Of a stretch of 64,000 nt of DNA, positions 9,667 to 17,393 are shown in pieces (within the stretch, counting starts at the first letter, position 1; the number at the start of each line of letters is the position of its first letter). The position numbers and the translations under genes were made by a program. Under the pieces are notes generated by a model. It did no database searches. It saw only the letters and a list, made by a program, of their open reading frames with translations, and was not told the DNA's origin. Source of the DNA: Niallia sp. Man26 (lineage in GTDB: Bacteria; Bacillota; Bacilli; Bacillales; Cytobacillaceae); the NCBI RefSeq assembly GCF_022049065.2, contig NZ_CP095743.1, forward strand, positions 1,875,001 to 1,939,000, in the 5' to 3' direction.

Positions 9667-10554
9667 TCCTTGATAATAATTGATCATATCAACTAAAGAA
9701 GATGTCAGTGACCTTTCCTGCTGCCAGCCTAACCCTTTCAGTTTAACAGGGTATATCACAGGAGCAGTATCGGAAGCATCAGAACAAACTGATTTTATAT
9801 CAATAGTTCTTCCTGTTAATTGTTCCAGATGCGCTAAAACATTTCCTAACGACTGGCTAACACCTGTTGTAATATCATACACTTCGTTTTTGCTTCCTTT
9901 AAGCAAGATATATTCATATGCAGACACAACATCGCGAACGTCGATAAAATCCCTTGTTGCATTTATATTTTGAACCTTGATAACTGGTGTTTTTCCATCT
10001 TTTGAAGCCTCGAGAATTTTTTTAATAAAAATTGCACAAACGCCGTTAGAATTACCAGGGCCAATCAAGTTTGTTGGTTTTGCGACTCTAATGTCCATAT
10101 CATACAGATTAGCCCAAGATAGAGCAATCATTGTTTGGATTGTTTTGCTTAAACTGTAAGGGTGCGGGATAGCGGATATATCCTGTGGATTGGTCTGCAA
10201 GGCTGAACCGACAATTAGAATTTTACAGTCTGGCCTGTGATTAGCTGCTGCCTGAAGCAAATAGGCTGTTGATAGCGCATTTATTTCCAGTGTTTTAACA
10301 GGATTATCCCAGGAGTCTCCGACATGATTTTGTCCTGCAAGATGCAGCAAGTAATCCGGCTTGCATGTTTCAATTAATTTATCCACATCCTGTTCGTTAG
10401 CTAAATCACATAGTAGGAGCTGTTTAATGCCAGGAATGAGGGAATTTGGATTTTTAGCTGCTCCATAAACATGGTAGCCTTTTTCTGCAAAAAATCTGCA
10501 AGCGTGGATTCCTGTAAAGCCGCTAGCACCGGTAATTAAGATTGTTTTATTCAT
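9664..10554 (-). CDS. NAD(P)-dependent sugar epimerase/reductase (extended SDR, RMD/GMD-like)
   Basis: 296 residues. N-terminal TGASGFTGIHA nucleotide-binding motif, LLHLAGQNHVGDSWDNP typical of the GDP-mannose dehydratase / 4-keto-6-deoxymannose reductase branch, and the catalytic YSLSK (Tyr-x3-Lys). Last of four overlapping minus-strand genes; its ATG overlaps the end of the preceding gene by eight bases. Probably reduces or epimerises a 4-keto sugar nucleotide; the exact substrate cannot be read from the sequence. Confidence 0.8.
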   Translation of the reverse strand: MNKTILITGASGFTGIHACRFFAEKGYHVYGAAKNPNSLIPGIKQLLLCDLANEQDVDKLIETCKPDYLLHLAGQNHVGDSWDNPVKTLEINALSTAYLLQAAANHRPDCKILIVGSALQTNPQDISAIPHPYSLSKTIQTMIALSWANLYDMDIRVAKPTNLIGPGNSNGVCAIFIKKILEASKDGKTPVIKVQNINATRDFIDVRDVVSAYEYILLKGSKNEVYDITTGVSQSLGNVLAHLEQLTGRTIDIKSVCSDASDTAPVIYPVKLKGLGWQQERSLTSSLVDMINYYQG

Positions 10555-11377
10555 TTGCTTTCATCCAAGTTTTCATTTCCTTTAGCATATCCAAGTATGA
10601 GGGGGGAGTGTAGACATAATCTGTCCTCGTATTTACGATTGTCCTGTCAAGTTTATTTTCCTTATCAGGAAGGATTTTCACATCCTTTTTGTCAAACACT
10701 GTTTGGAACAGCTTTAGCAATTCGTACTTTGAAATTTTTTCTTTTACACATAAATGATAAAGACCTGTTACATTATTTTCAATCATCTTTTCAGTTGCTT
10801 TCGCCAGCTCTATGGTTGTTACACCATTCCAGTATACGTGCTCATATCCATTAATTTCACCAGTCTGCTTCATAAACCACAAGAAGAGGCCAATTCCGTG
10901 TTCTTTTTGTTCAGGGCCAATTATCGAAGTTCGAATAGTCAGGTTTTCATCATCTTTAATTTCCCCGTATTGCTTTGTTTTGGAATATTGGGTAGTACCA
11001 TCTGGAATACTGTCCTCTGTATAATCTCCTTCATCGCCGGAAAACACACAATCTGTACTAATATGAATCAATTTTCCGCCGTTTCTTTTCGCTAGTTTGA
11101 CGAGCTGATGCGGTAAAAAGCTGTTTACTTGCATGGCAATAAAAGGATTTTTCTCGGCATCTTCGTTTAAGATGCCGATACAGTTAATGATTATATCTGG
11201 TTTTATAGATTCAATGATTTTCTCCAAAGAAATCAGATCGGTCACGTCCAGATAAATACTATCTTTATCCTGCTTATCCCTTGATGTGTAATAGACTTTA
11301 AATTTCGGATTTTTTCTGAAATAAGCTACCATTACATGTCCTGCCATCCCTTTGCCACCAAGGACTAAGAGCTTCAT
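10547..11377 (-). CDS. RmlD-like sugar-nucleotide reductase (no cupin domain)
   Basis: 276 residues. Opens with VLGGKGMAGHV (Rossmann), has the long DIIINCIGI and STDCVFSG segments and YSKTKQYGE with catalytic Tyr-x3-Lys, as in dTDP-4-dehydrorhamnose reductases. It sits directly after the CapE/FnlA-like dehydratase (start immediately follows its stop). In S. aureus CapF, the equivalent reductase, a C-terminal cupin follows the SDR domain; here the protein ends after the SDR domain. That shape is closer to WbvR-type reductases for UDP-L-QuiNAc, so the product may be the QuiNAc rather than the FucNAc series (inference). Confidence 0.8.
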   Translation of the reverse strand: MKLLVLGGKGMAGHVMVAYFRKNPKFKVYYTSRDKQDKDSIYLDVTDLISLEKIIESIKPDIIINCIGILNEDAEKNPFIAMQVNSFLPHQLVKLAKRNGGKLIHISTDCVFSGDEGDYTEDSIPDGTTQYSKTKQYGEIKDDENLTIRTSIIGPEQKEHGIGLFLWFMKQTGEINGYEHVYWNGVTTIELAKATEKMIENNVTGLYHLCVKEKISKYELLKLFQTVFDKKDVKILPDKENKLDRTIVNTRTDYVYTPPSYLDMLKEMKTWMKANE

Positions 11378-12364
11378 TTAGATAAGACCGCCTTTCGATA
11401 GCATCTCCTTGATTTCCTCTTTGCTGATTAAGCCGATGCCAGAATTATACTCATCCAGGTCAACAGGAGAGCAATTTTCATAATGCTCTTTTAACCCATC
11501 AATATGAATGGATGGCAAGATAACATAATATTCCTCATCATAAATGCATGTTGTAGTACACTCATATTTGGACAGCAGCAGCTCATGAATTTTCTCACCT
11601 GGGCGGATTCCGAGTATTTCGGTTTTTACATTTTCTACTTGTGAAAGTTCGACTATTACATCAGCTAAGTCTATAATTCGGCATGCAGGCATTTTCATGA
11701 CAAAAATCTCGCCGCCAAAGCTTTCAAATGTTGCTTTAAATACTAGTTTGATTGCCTCTTGTACGGTCAAAAAGAATCTTGTCATTTTTAAATCTGTGAT
11801 GCCGACCGTTTGCTTATCACGAATTTGCTTTTTGAAGACATGGATAACACTTCCGTTTGTTCCGAGAACATTACCACCGCGAATGCAGACGAATTTCGTA
11901 TCTGTATTAAGTGTGTTCGCATGAATGATTAATTTTTCTCCCATCGCTTTTGATAAACCATAGAAATTAGACGGATCAGAGGCTTTGTCTGTTGAAATAT
12001 AGACGACCTTGTGGACATTTTGTGCAATCGCAGCATCTATGACATTCTGGGTGCCGATGACGTTTGTTTTTAATGCTTCAAGAGGCTGGTGTTCACAAAT
12101 TGGCACGTGCTTTAAGGCTGCTAAATGGAATAAATAATCGATATTTTGGCATGCATCCATCAAGGTTTCTTTTTCTTTAATGTCACCAATAATAAAATGC
12201 AGCTTAGGATGATTGTCAAACTCTTGTTTCATCATGAATTGCACAGATTCATTTCTGGAAAAAATGCGAATTTCCTCTGGATTTTCATTGAGCAGCTGCT
12301 TCACCAGCTCATGTCCCCATGAACCAGTTCCACCAGTAATTAAAATCTTTTTATTTTCAAACAA
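11378..12364 (-). CDS. UDP-GlcNAc 4,6-dehydratase/5-epimerase (CapE/WbjB/FnlA family)
   Basis: 328 residues. TGGTGSWGHELVKQL binds NADP; STDKASDPSNFYGLSK carries the catalytic Tyr-x3-Lys and the DK seen in this family; FIIGDIKE and HLAALKHVPICEHQP are characteristic. Converts UDP-GlcNAc to a 4-keto-6-deoxy-L-sugar intermediate. The TTG start at 12364 overlaps the upstream gene by eight bases and uses the GGGAGG within that gene's 3' end, which implies translational coupling. Confidence 0.88.
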   Translation of the reverse strand: MFENKKILITGGTGSWGHELVKQLLNENPEEIRIFSRNESVQFMMKQEFDNHPKLHFIIGDIKEKETLMDACQNIDYLFHLAALKHVPICEHQPLEALKTNVIGTQNVIDAAIAQNVHKVVYISTDKASDPSNFYGLSKAMGEKLIIHANTLNTDTKFVCIRGGNVLGTNGSVIHVFKKQIRDKQTVGITDLKMTRFFLTVQEAIKLVFKATFESFGGEIFVMKMPACRIIDLADVIVELSQVENVKTEILGIRPGEKIHELLLSKYECTTTCIYDEEYYVILPSIHIDGLKEHYENCSPVDLDEYNSGIGLISKEEIKEMLSKGGLI

Positions 12365-13448
12365 CTTTCATTCCTCCCAATACAATTTTTACTATTTTAT
12401 CTGATACATTCACATGATCATAGCCTTCAGGAAAAGACCATTTTCTTGATTGATTAACCATTGCCTGCACACAGCTTGTGATGTGTTTGCCATTCAGCCC
12501 GGACAGGATATTACTTCCGCATTCAATTGTTTCCATCCGTTCTGTAGTCTTGCGGATTGTTACAGTCGGAACATGGAATAAGCAGCATTCCTCCTGGACA
12601 GTTCCACTGTCAGTAAGCACACATAGGGCGTTTTGTTCTAGCTTCACAAAATCAAAAAATCCAAATGGCTCATAAAATTCAATTAAAGGATCAATCTTCA
12701 GCTCTTTGTTTTGTTCTATACGAGCTCTTGTGCGGGGATGTATGCTGCAAATAATCCTTTTTTTATACAATTTTGCTATCGAATTGATGCCAGTAATGAT
12801 TTCCTTTAACCGATCTTTATAATCGACATTTTCTGCTCTATGTGTGGTAACAAGGAAATAATCTTGTTCTTTAAGGGAAAGTTTTTCTAATATCCGACTA
12901 GAATCAATTTGTTCGCCATAATGAAGCAGTACCTCGTAAATGGGGTTTCCAGTCACAAGTATTCTGCTCGATGGGAATCCTTCCTGCATAAGATTCTGCT
13001 TGCTTTGTGGTGTGTATGGGAGATTAAAGCTAGAGACACTGTCAATTAGCTTTCTATTTTTTTCTTCTGGAACTTCCAAATCAAAGCATCGGTTTCCAGC
13101 TTCCATATGATAGACTGGAATGCCCATTCTTTCTGCTAAAATGGAGCTTAAACCACTGTTTGTATCACCAAGTACCAACACTTTATCCGGCTTTTCTCTA
13201 TTTAATATCAATTCTAATTCTTTGAATATGACGGCAAGCTGTTCTCCCAACGACTGATGCTTTTCACTAAGCACATAATCTGGCTTTCTTATTCCCATTT
13301 CCTGAAAAAATATTTCACTTAATGACGAAGTGAAGTTTTGTCCTGTATGCACAAGGATATGTTTATCTGCCAATTGATCGAGTTTGCCAATTATCAAACT
13401 AAGACGTATAATCTCTGGCCTTGTCCCCAATATTGTCAATACTTTCAT
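12357..13448 (-). CDS. UDP-GlcNAc 2-epimerase-like enzyme (WecB/CapG/WbjD family)
   Basis: 363 residues. Family hallmarks: LGTRPEIIRLS, HTGQNF, VLGDTNS, HRAENVD and TDSGTVQEECC. First gene of the four-gene minus-strand operon. Next to a FnlA-type dehydratase and an RmlD-type reductase, it most likely performs the final C2 epimerisation giving a UDP-L-FucNAc or UDP-L-QuiNAc product, rather than making UDP-ManNAc. ATG with GAGGTGAG upstream. Confidence 0.87.
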   Translation of the reverse strand: MKVLTILGTRPEIIRLSLIIGKLDQLADKHILVHTGQNFTSSLSEIFFQEMGIRKPDYVLSEKHQSLGEQLAVIFKELELILNREKPDKVLVLGDTNSGLSSILAERMGIPVYHMEAGNRCFDLEVPEEKNRKLIDSVSSFNLPYTPQSKQNLMQEGFPSSRILVTGNPIYEVLLHYGEQIDSSRILEKLSLKEQDYFLVTTHRAENVDYKDRLKEIITGINSIAKLYKKRIICSIHPRTRARIEQNKELKIDPLIEFYEPFGFFDFVKLEQNALCVLTDSGTVQEECCLFHVPTVTIRKTTERMETIECGSNILSGLNGKHITSCVQAMVNQSRKWSFPEGYDHVNVSDKIVKIVLGGMKVV

Positions 13449-13570
13449 TTCTCACCTCTCGTAAAGCCTTTAATGAAGAATCTCTATAACATATGCATGT
13501 CCGTACCGCATGTTCTAGGCAGCAAACCTTTTTTAATAGAAAATTATGTTAATAAATGCTCTTAAGTAAC

Positions 13571-13600
13571 AAAAAAACTCCCCGCTAATAAAGTGGGAAG
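13571..13600 (-). terminator. Terminator of the tandem surface-protein genes
   Basis: On the minus strand: CTTCCCAC-N7-GCGGGGAG followed by seven T. It ends transcription coming from 14716-13619. Confidence 0.75.
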
Positions 13601-13618
13601 CATAAACAGTTATTTTAG

Positions 13619-14137
13619 TTAAAGTGCAATTACTTCGTTAACCGTAACCTGTCCTAAATAATTTCCAGTGCCTGCTGCGCCTGATGTTACTGTTGAAGTA
13701 ATAGTCAAAACTGCGTTAGTGCCGAGAAGCTGCAATGCAAGAAGGGCATCGCCGGATGCGATTTCTACACTTAAAGGTCCACCTGCATTCACAACATTCG
13801 TAAATACCGGTATTGTCGCAATAACAATGCCTAATAGGTTGACGACTTCTAATATTCCGCTAACGATGACTGTTTCCGTTCCAGAAAAGGCATAGTTGAC
13901 ACTGACTGGCAAAGCAACATTTAAAAGACCTAACGGAAAAGTGAATCTGCTTACGAAGGTTACTGTTTGGTTCGTTGCACTATTAGGGGCCCAAATATAA
14001 GCATTGCTCCCGTCAATGAATGGGGCAGTGGCAGATGGTGTTACCACAACTGGTATTTGTGGAAATGTTCCGCCAGCAGTATTTGCGACAATAGTTGTAT
14101 TGGCCGGAGTAGTATAACTTTGTAAAACGATTGGCAT
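13619..14137 (-). CDS. Lysine-free beta-rich putative surface/spore structural protein, copy 2
   Basis: 172 residues with no Lys, His or Cys and only one Arg; dominated by Val, Thr, Ala, Asn and Leu in alternating patterns that predict an all-beta fold. No signal peptide, yet hydrophobic. Clearly paralogous to the next gene: shared MP.LQ start, P.IDG..YIW.P, QTVTF, ALP(V/L), LLGI and TG.YLG(Q/E) positions, with the same length. The RBS AGGAGGTGA is near perfect, which suggests high expression. The family is not recognised; composition, lack of export signal and glycan context recall exosporium or spore-appendage proteins of Bacillus, but this is inference. Confidence 0.7.
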   Translation of the reverse strand: MPIVLQSYTTPANTTIVANTAGGTFPQIPVVVTPSATAPFIDGSNAYIWAPNSATNQTVTFVSRFTFPLGLLNVALPVSVNYAFSGTETVIVSGILEVVNLLGIVIATIPVFTNVVNAGGPLSVEIASGDALLALQLLGTNAVLTITSTVTSGAAGTGNYLGQVTVNEVIAL

Positions 14138-14150
14138 TTTTTCACCTCCT

Positions 14151-14186
14151 AGTTTTAATCTATCAGTTAGTTTTAATCTATCAGTT
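14151..14186. repeat. 18-bp tandem repeat in the spacer between the paralogues
   Basis: Two perfect copies of AGTTTTAATCTATCAGTT head to tail, followed by a broken third copy (AGTTTTTAGG). It lies immediately upstream of the copy-2 RBS on the minus strand. Confidence 0.9.
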
Positions 14187-14197
14187 AGTTTTTAGGT

Positions 14198-14716
14198 TTA
14201 GACAATTGTTTGAACAGTGATTTCTCCTAGATAACGGCCAGTGTTGACTGGTTCGTAAGGAGTCGTGATAGGTGCAGTCACAACAGCATCAATGGTAATG
14301 TTTATCGTGCCGCCTAGTATACTAGCCGCCAATAGAGTATCAGCTGCAATTGTGCTTACGTTTAACGGATTTCCTAAATTCGTATCACCTGAGAATAAAG
14401 GAACTGTAAGAACAATGATTCCTAATACATCCAGTACCTGTAATGTTCCTGTAACAGACACAGTTTGATTTCCAGCATATGCATAAAATACTGTTAATGG
14501 CAAAGCTAGACCCAACAGCGGAGCACCTAATGAAAAGACACTGCGGAATGTTACTGTTTGGCCAGAAACACTGACTGGAGACCAAATGTAGGAGCTGTTT
14601 CCATCAATTAACGGAGTTTGTGGGCCTACAGTAACAACAGGACCAGGTGCTGTAGCAGAGTCTGCAATTCGGACAGTGTTTGTTGGATTTGTAAAGGCTT
14701 GTAATGCAACAGGCAT
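14198..14716 (-). CDS. Lysine-free beta-rich putative surface/spore structural protein, copy 1
   Basis: 172 residues, no Lys, His or Cys, three Arg, one Trp in SYIWSP. Same architecture as the copy at 13619: short N-terminal MPVALQAFTNP, a central region of alternating hydrophobic and Thr/Ser residues and a C-terminal TGRYLGEITV. RBS AAAGGAGGTGAAA is essentially the ideal Shine-Dalgarno. First gene of a two-gene transcription unit; upstream, on the minus strand, a CATAAGCTA string fits the -10 pattern of mother-cell sigma-E/K promoters but no matching -35 was found. Candidate acceptor of the glycan made by the surrounding genes. Confidence 0.7.
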   Translation of the reverse strand: MPVALQAFTNPTNTVRIADSATAPGPVVTVGPQTPLIDGNSSYIWSPVSVSGQTVTFRSVFSLGAPLLGLALPLTVFYAYAGNQTVSVTGTLQVLDVLGIIVLTVPLFSGDTNLGNPLNVSTIAADTLLAASILGGTINITIDAVVTAPITTPYEPVNTGRYLGEITVQTIV

Positions 14717-14908
14717 TTATTTCACCTCCTTTCAATTTCTCGGAAGTTACAAAATAGCTTATGTGCAAAATACTAAGAAGCTTGGACAAATATTATGGGT
14801 AAAATATGGATTTTTTTAGAAAGTCCACCCGTTTTACAGGCAACAGCCTATACTAGTTTTATTTATTTAAATATGAATAAAGAGACAAAGCGGAAAGGGG
14901 CTGTATAT

Positions 14909-16123
14909 ATGAAAATCCTGCTTGCGACATACTGGATCGTTCCACATGTCGGAGGAGTATGGAATTATATGAACCAATTAAAAAAACGACTTGAGGTATT
15001 AGGTCATGAAGTAGATTTATTAGGGTACGGAGAATTGCATAAGTACACATATTTTGTATCAGAAGAAAAAAAGATTTTTAATGATGATTTACAAGTAGAA
15101 ATAAACAGCCGTTTAGCAAGCATCCAGCATAAACCGTATATGGCAGATCCAGTTGTCACTTATTGTGAAAAACACCGGATTGGATATGAAATTGCCATTT
15201 CCAGTCTCGATTTGCTTAAGTACGATATCATTCATACACAGGATGTGTTTTCAACAACTAGCTTTGGGAAGCTGCAGTTGAATGGACCTAAGTTAATTGC
15301 AACCTTGCATGGTTCAGTTGCACACGAAATGAAAGATCATCTTCTCTATGAACATGTTACAGCAACATCCCAAATAGGCTGTACGTATTTCGATGAATTG
15401 GAGTATTTAGGAGCAACTTCTGCTGATGTAACAATTGTTGCAAACAATTGGCTTAAGGATATTCTCATCAATGAATTTCATGTACCAGCAGAGCAAATGA
15501 CTGTCCTTCATTATGGATTTGATATAGAAGATTTTTTGAACAGAATCGATCCGCAGGATAGGAGCATAACAAAACCAATTGGGAAACAAGTAATTCTTTT
15601 TACTGGAAGACTAGTTGCATTGAAAGGTGTGCACGTATTAATTGAAGCATTAAAACAGCTCAGAGGTTCTTTATCGAATTGGGTATGCTGGATTGTAGGA
15701 GAAGGTGAAAAGCTGAATGAACTTAAGCTTCAAGCAGCAGAAGCTGGTTTGGGAGATATGATTGTATTCTTTGGAAAACGAGAAGACATCCCGCAGTTTC
15801 TATCTAGGGCAGATGTCTATGTTTTGCCAAGCATGATCGAAAACCAGCCATTATCTGTTATTGAAGCACAGATTGTCGGCAAAGCATGTATTGTGAGCGA
15901 TGCAGGGGGACTCCCTGAAATGATTACACATGGGTTAACAGGATTGATTGTTCCAAAAGGGAATGTCGAAGAGCTTCGGAACAGTCTTTATATGCTTTTA
16001 GTAAATAAGCAATACCAAACGTTTCTTGGAGCTAACGCCAAGCAATGGGGACTAAAGCATTGGTCCTTAGAAACTGGAGTGGAGAATATTATGGCGATTT
16101 ATCGCCAAGCAACCACCCCTTAA
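14909..16123 (+). CDS. Family 4 glycosyltransferase, paralogue A
   Basis: 404 residues from ATG 14909 (AAAGGGG eight bases upstream). GT-B fold: N-terminal MKILLATYWIVPHVGGVWNY with the Gly-rich acceptor-side loop, FTGRLVALKGVHVLIEAL at the start of the donor half, and ENQPLSVIEAQIVGKA carrying the E-x7-E motif. No membrane anchor. Transcribed divergently from the tandem surface-protein genes. The next gene is a close paralogue. Confidence 0.88.
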   Translation: MKILLATYWIVPHVGGVWNYMNQLKKRLEVLGHEVDLLGYGELHKYTYFVSEEKKIFNDDLQVEINSRLASIQHKPYMADPVVTYCEKHRIGYEIAISSLDLLKYDIIHTQDVFSTTSFGKLQLNGPKLIATLHGSVAHEMKDHLLYEHVTATSQIGCTYFDELEYLGATSADVTIVANNWLKDILINEFHVPAEQMTVLHYGFDIEDFLNRIDPQDRSITKPIGKQVILFTGRLVALKGVHVLIEALKQLRGSLSNWVCWIVGEGEKLNELKLQAAEAGLGDMIVFFGKREDIPQFLSRADVYVLPSMIENQPLSVIEAQIVGKACIVSDAGGLPEMITHGLTGLIVPKGNVEELRNSLYMLLVNKQYQTFLGANAKQWGLKHWSLETGVENIMAIYRQATTP

Positions 16124-16160
16124 GACTTAGAAATATTACAGTAAAGGAGAATCGAAAAAT

Positions 16161-17393
16161 ATGAAAATACTATTAGCAACCTATTGGCCCATTCCCCATG
16201 TCGGAGGAGTCTGGCATTATATGGAACAACAAAAAAGAGAATTAGAAAAACTCGGGCATGAAGTAGACCTGCTCGGGTTTAATGAAGATACAAGTGTTGT
16301 ATATATCTACAATAAAGATATCTCCATTGAGAAAGAAAAAATCATGCCATTGCTCGAAGCGAAGCTGACAGAAGAAGCATATCCAGAGATCCATGCTAAT
16401 GCACTAGTGAAATACACTGAATTTCAGCGCTATGTTTTTGAACTTTCAGCGGCTTATCTTGGACTTGCAGAATACGATGTCATCCACACACAGGATGTCA
16501 TTGCAACTGCAAGCCTTGCAAGAGTGTTGCCAGAGGGAACCGTGTTAGTTGCGACACTCCATGGTTCAGTGGCGCATGAAATTAGACACCAGCTGAAAGG
16601 AATGCATAAATCATCTACCGGTTATATGGCTCGAGCCTATTATGATGAAATGGAAAAGGTTGGTGCTACTGCTGCGGCGTATACAATTGTAGCAAACAAC
16701 TGGATGAAAAAAATTCTAACAGAGGAGTTCCAAGTGCCAGAAGAGCAAATAAAGGTGCTGCACTATGGTTTTGACACTGATACATTCCTTTTGGAAACAC
16801 AAAAGGTAAATGAATCACTGTTACTTCCTGAAGATAAAACAATTATTACCTATACGGGGCGCCTTATTGAAATGAAAGGTGTACATCATTTAATTGCTGC
16901 CTTAGGTAAGCTTAAGGAAGACAGAGACGATTGGGTTTGTTGGATTATTGGGGAAGGCGATAAACAGAAGGAATTGGAAAAACAAGTAATAGAACTAGGA
17001 TTGGAGGATGATGTATTTTTCTTTGGGAATCGGAGTGATGTCCCGTATCTAGTTTCCCAGTCCGATATTTATGTATTTCCTAGTCTATTGGAAAATCAGC
17101 CACTGTCACTGGTAGAAGCACAAATTGCCGGAAAGCCTGCCATTGTAAGTGATGCAGGAGGACTTCCTGAAATGGTTGAGGACGGGGTGACAGGTTTGAT
17201 CTATCCGGCTGAAGATGTAGATGCATTATACGGTTTGTTGCAGCTGCTGTTAAGTACGCCTGAATTTCAATCCATTATTGGAAATAATGCAAGAGTATGG
17301 GGACTAGAGCATTGGTCATTATCTAAAGGAGCTAAAAGTATTCTGGAAGTGTATGAGCTTGCGTTAGCAAAAGGGAGGGAGGAAGGAAGGTAA
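16161..17393 (+). CDS. Family 4 glycosyltransferase, paralogue B
   Basis: 410 residues, ATG with AAAGGAGA upstream. Nearly the same opening as paralogue A (MKILLATYWPIPHVGGVWHY), the same HTQDV and LHGSVAHE segments, YTGRLIEMKGVHHLIAAL and ENQPLSLVEAQIAGKP. The pair arose by tandem duplication. The stop codon overlaps the ATG of the repeat protein by one base (TAATG), so translation is coupled and the two products probably act together. Confidence 0.88.
   Translation: MKILLATYWPIPHVGGVWHYMEQQKRELEKLGHEVDLLGFNEDTSVVYIYNKDISIEKEKIMPLLEAKLTEEAYPEIHANALVKYTEFQRYVFELSAAYLGLAEYDVIHTQDVIATASLARVLPEGTVLVATLHGSVAHEIRHQLKGMHKSSTGYMARAYYDEMEKVGATAAAYTIVANNWMKKILTEEFQVPEEQIKVLHYGFDTDTFLLETQKVNESLLLPEDKTIITYTGRLIEMKGVHHLIAALGKLKEDRDDWVCWIIGEGDKQKELEKQVIELGLEDDVFFFGNRSDVPYLVSQSDIYVFPSLLENQPLSLVEAQIAGKPAIVSDAGGLPEMVEDGVTGLIYPAEDVDALYGLLQLLLSTPEFQSIIGNNARVWGLEHWSLSKGAKSILEVYELALAKGREEGR

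Noticed and set aside
14737..14790. Sporulation sigma-K promoter for the lysine-free protein genes
   Set aside because: A CATAAGCTA -10 match exists but no AC-type -35 at proper distance, so not listed as a feature.
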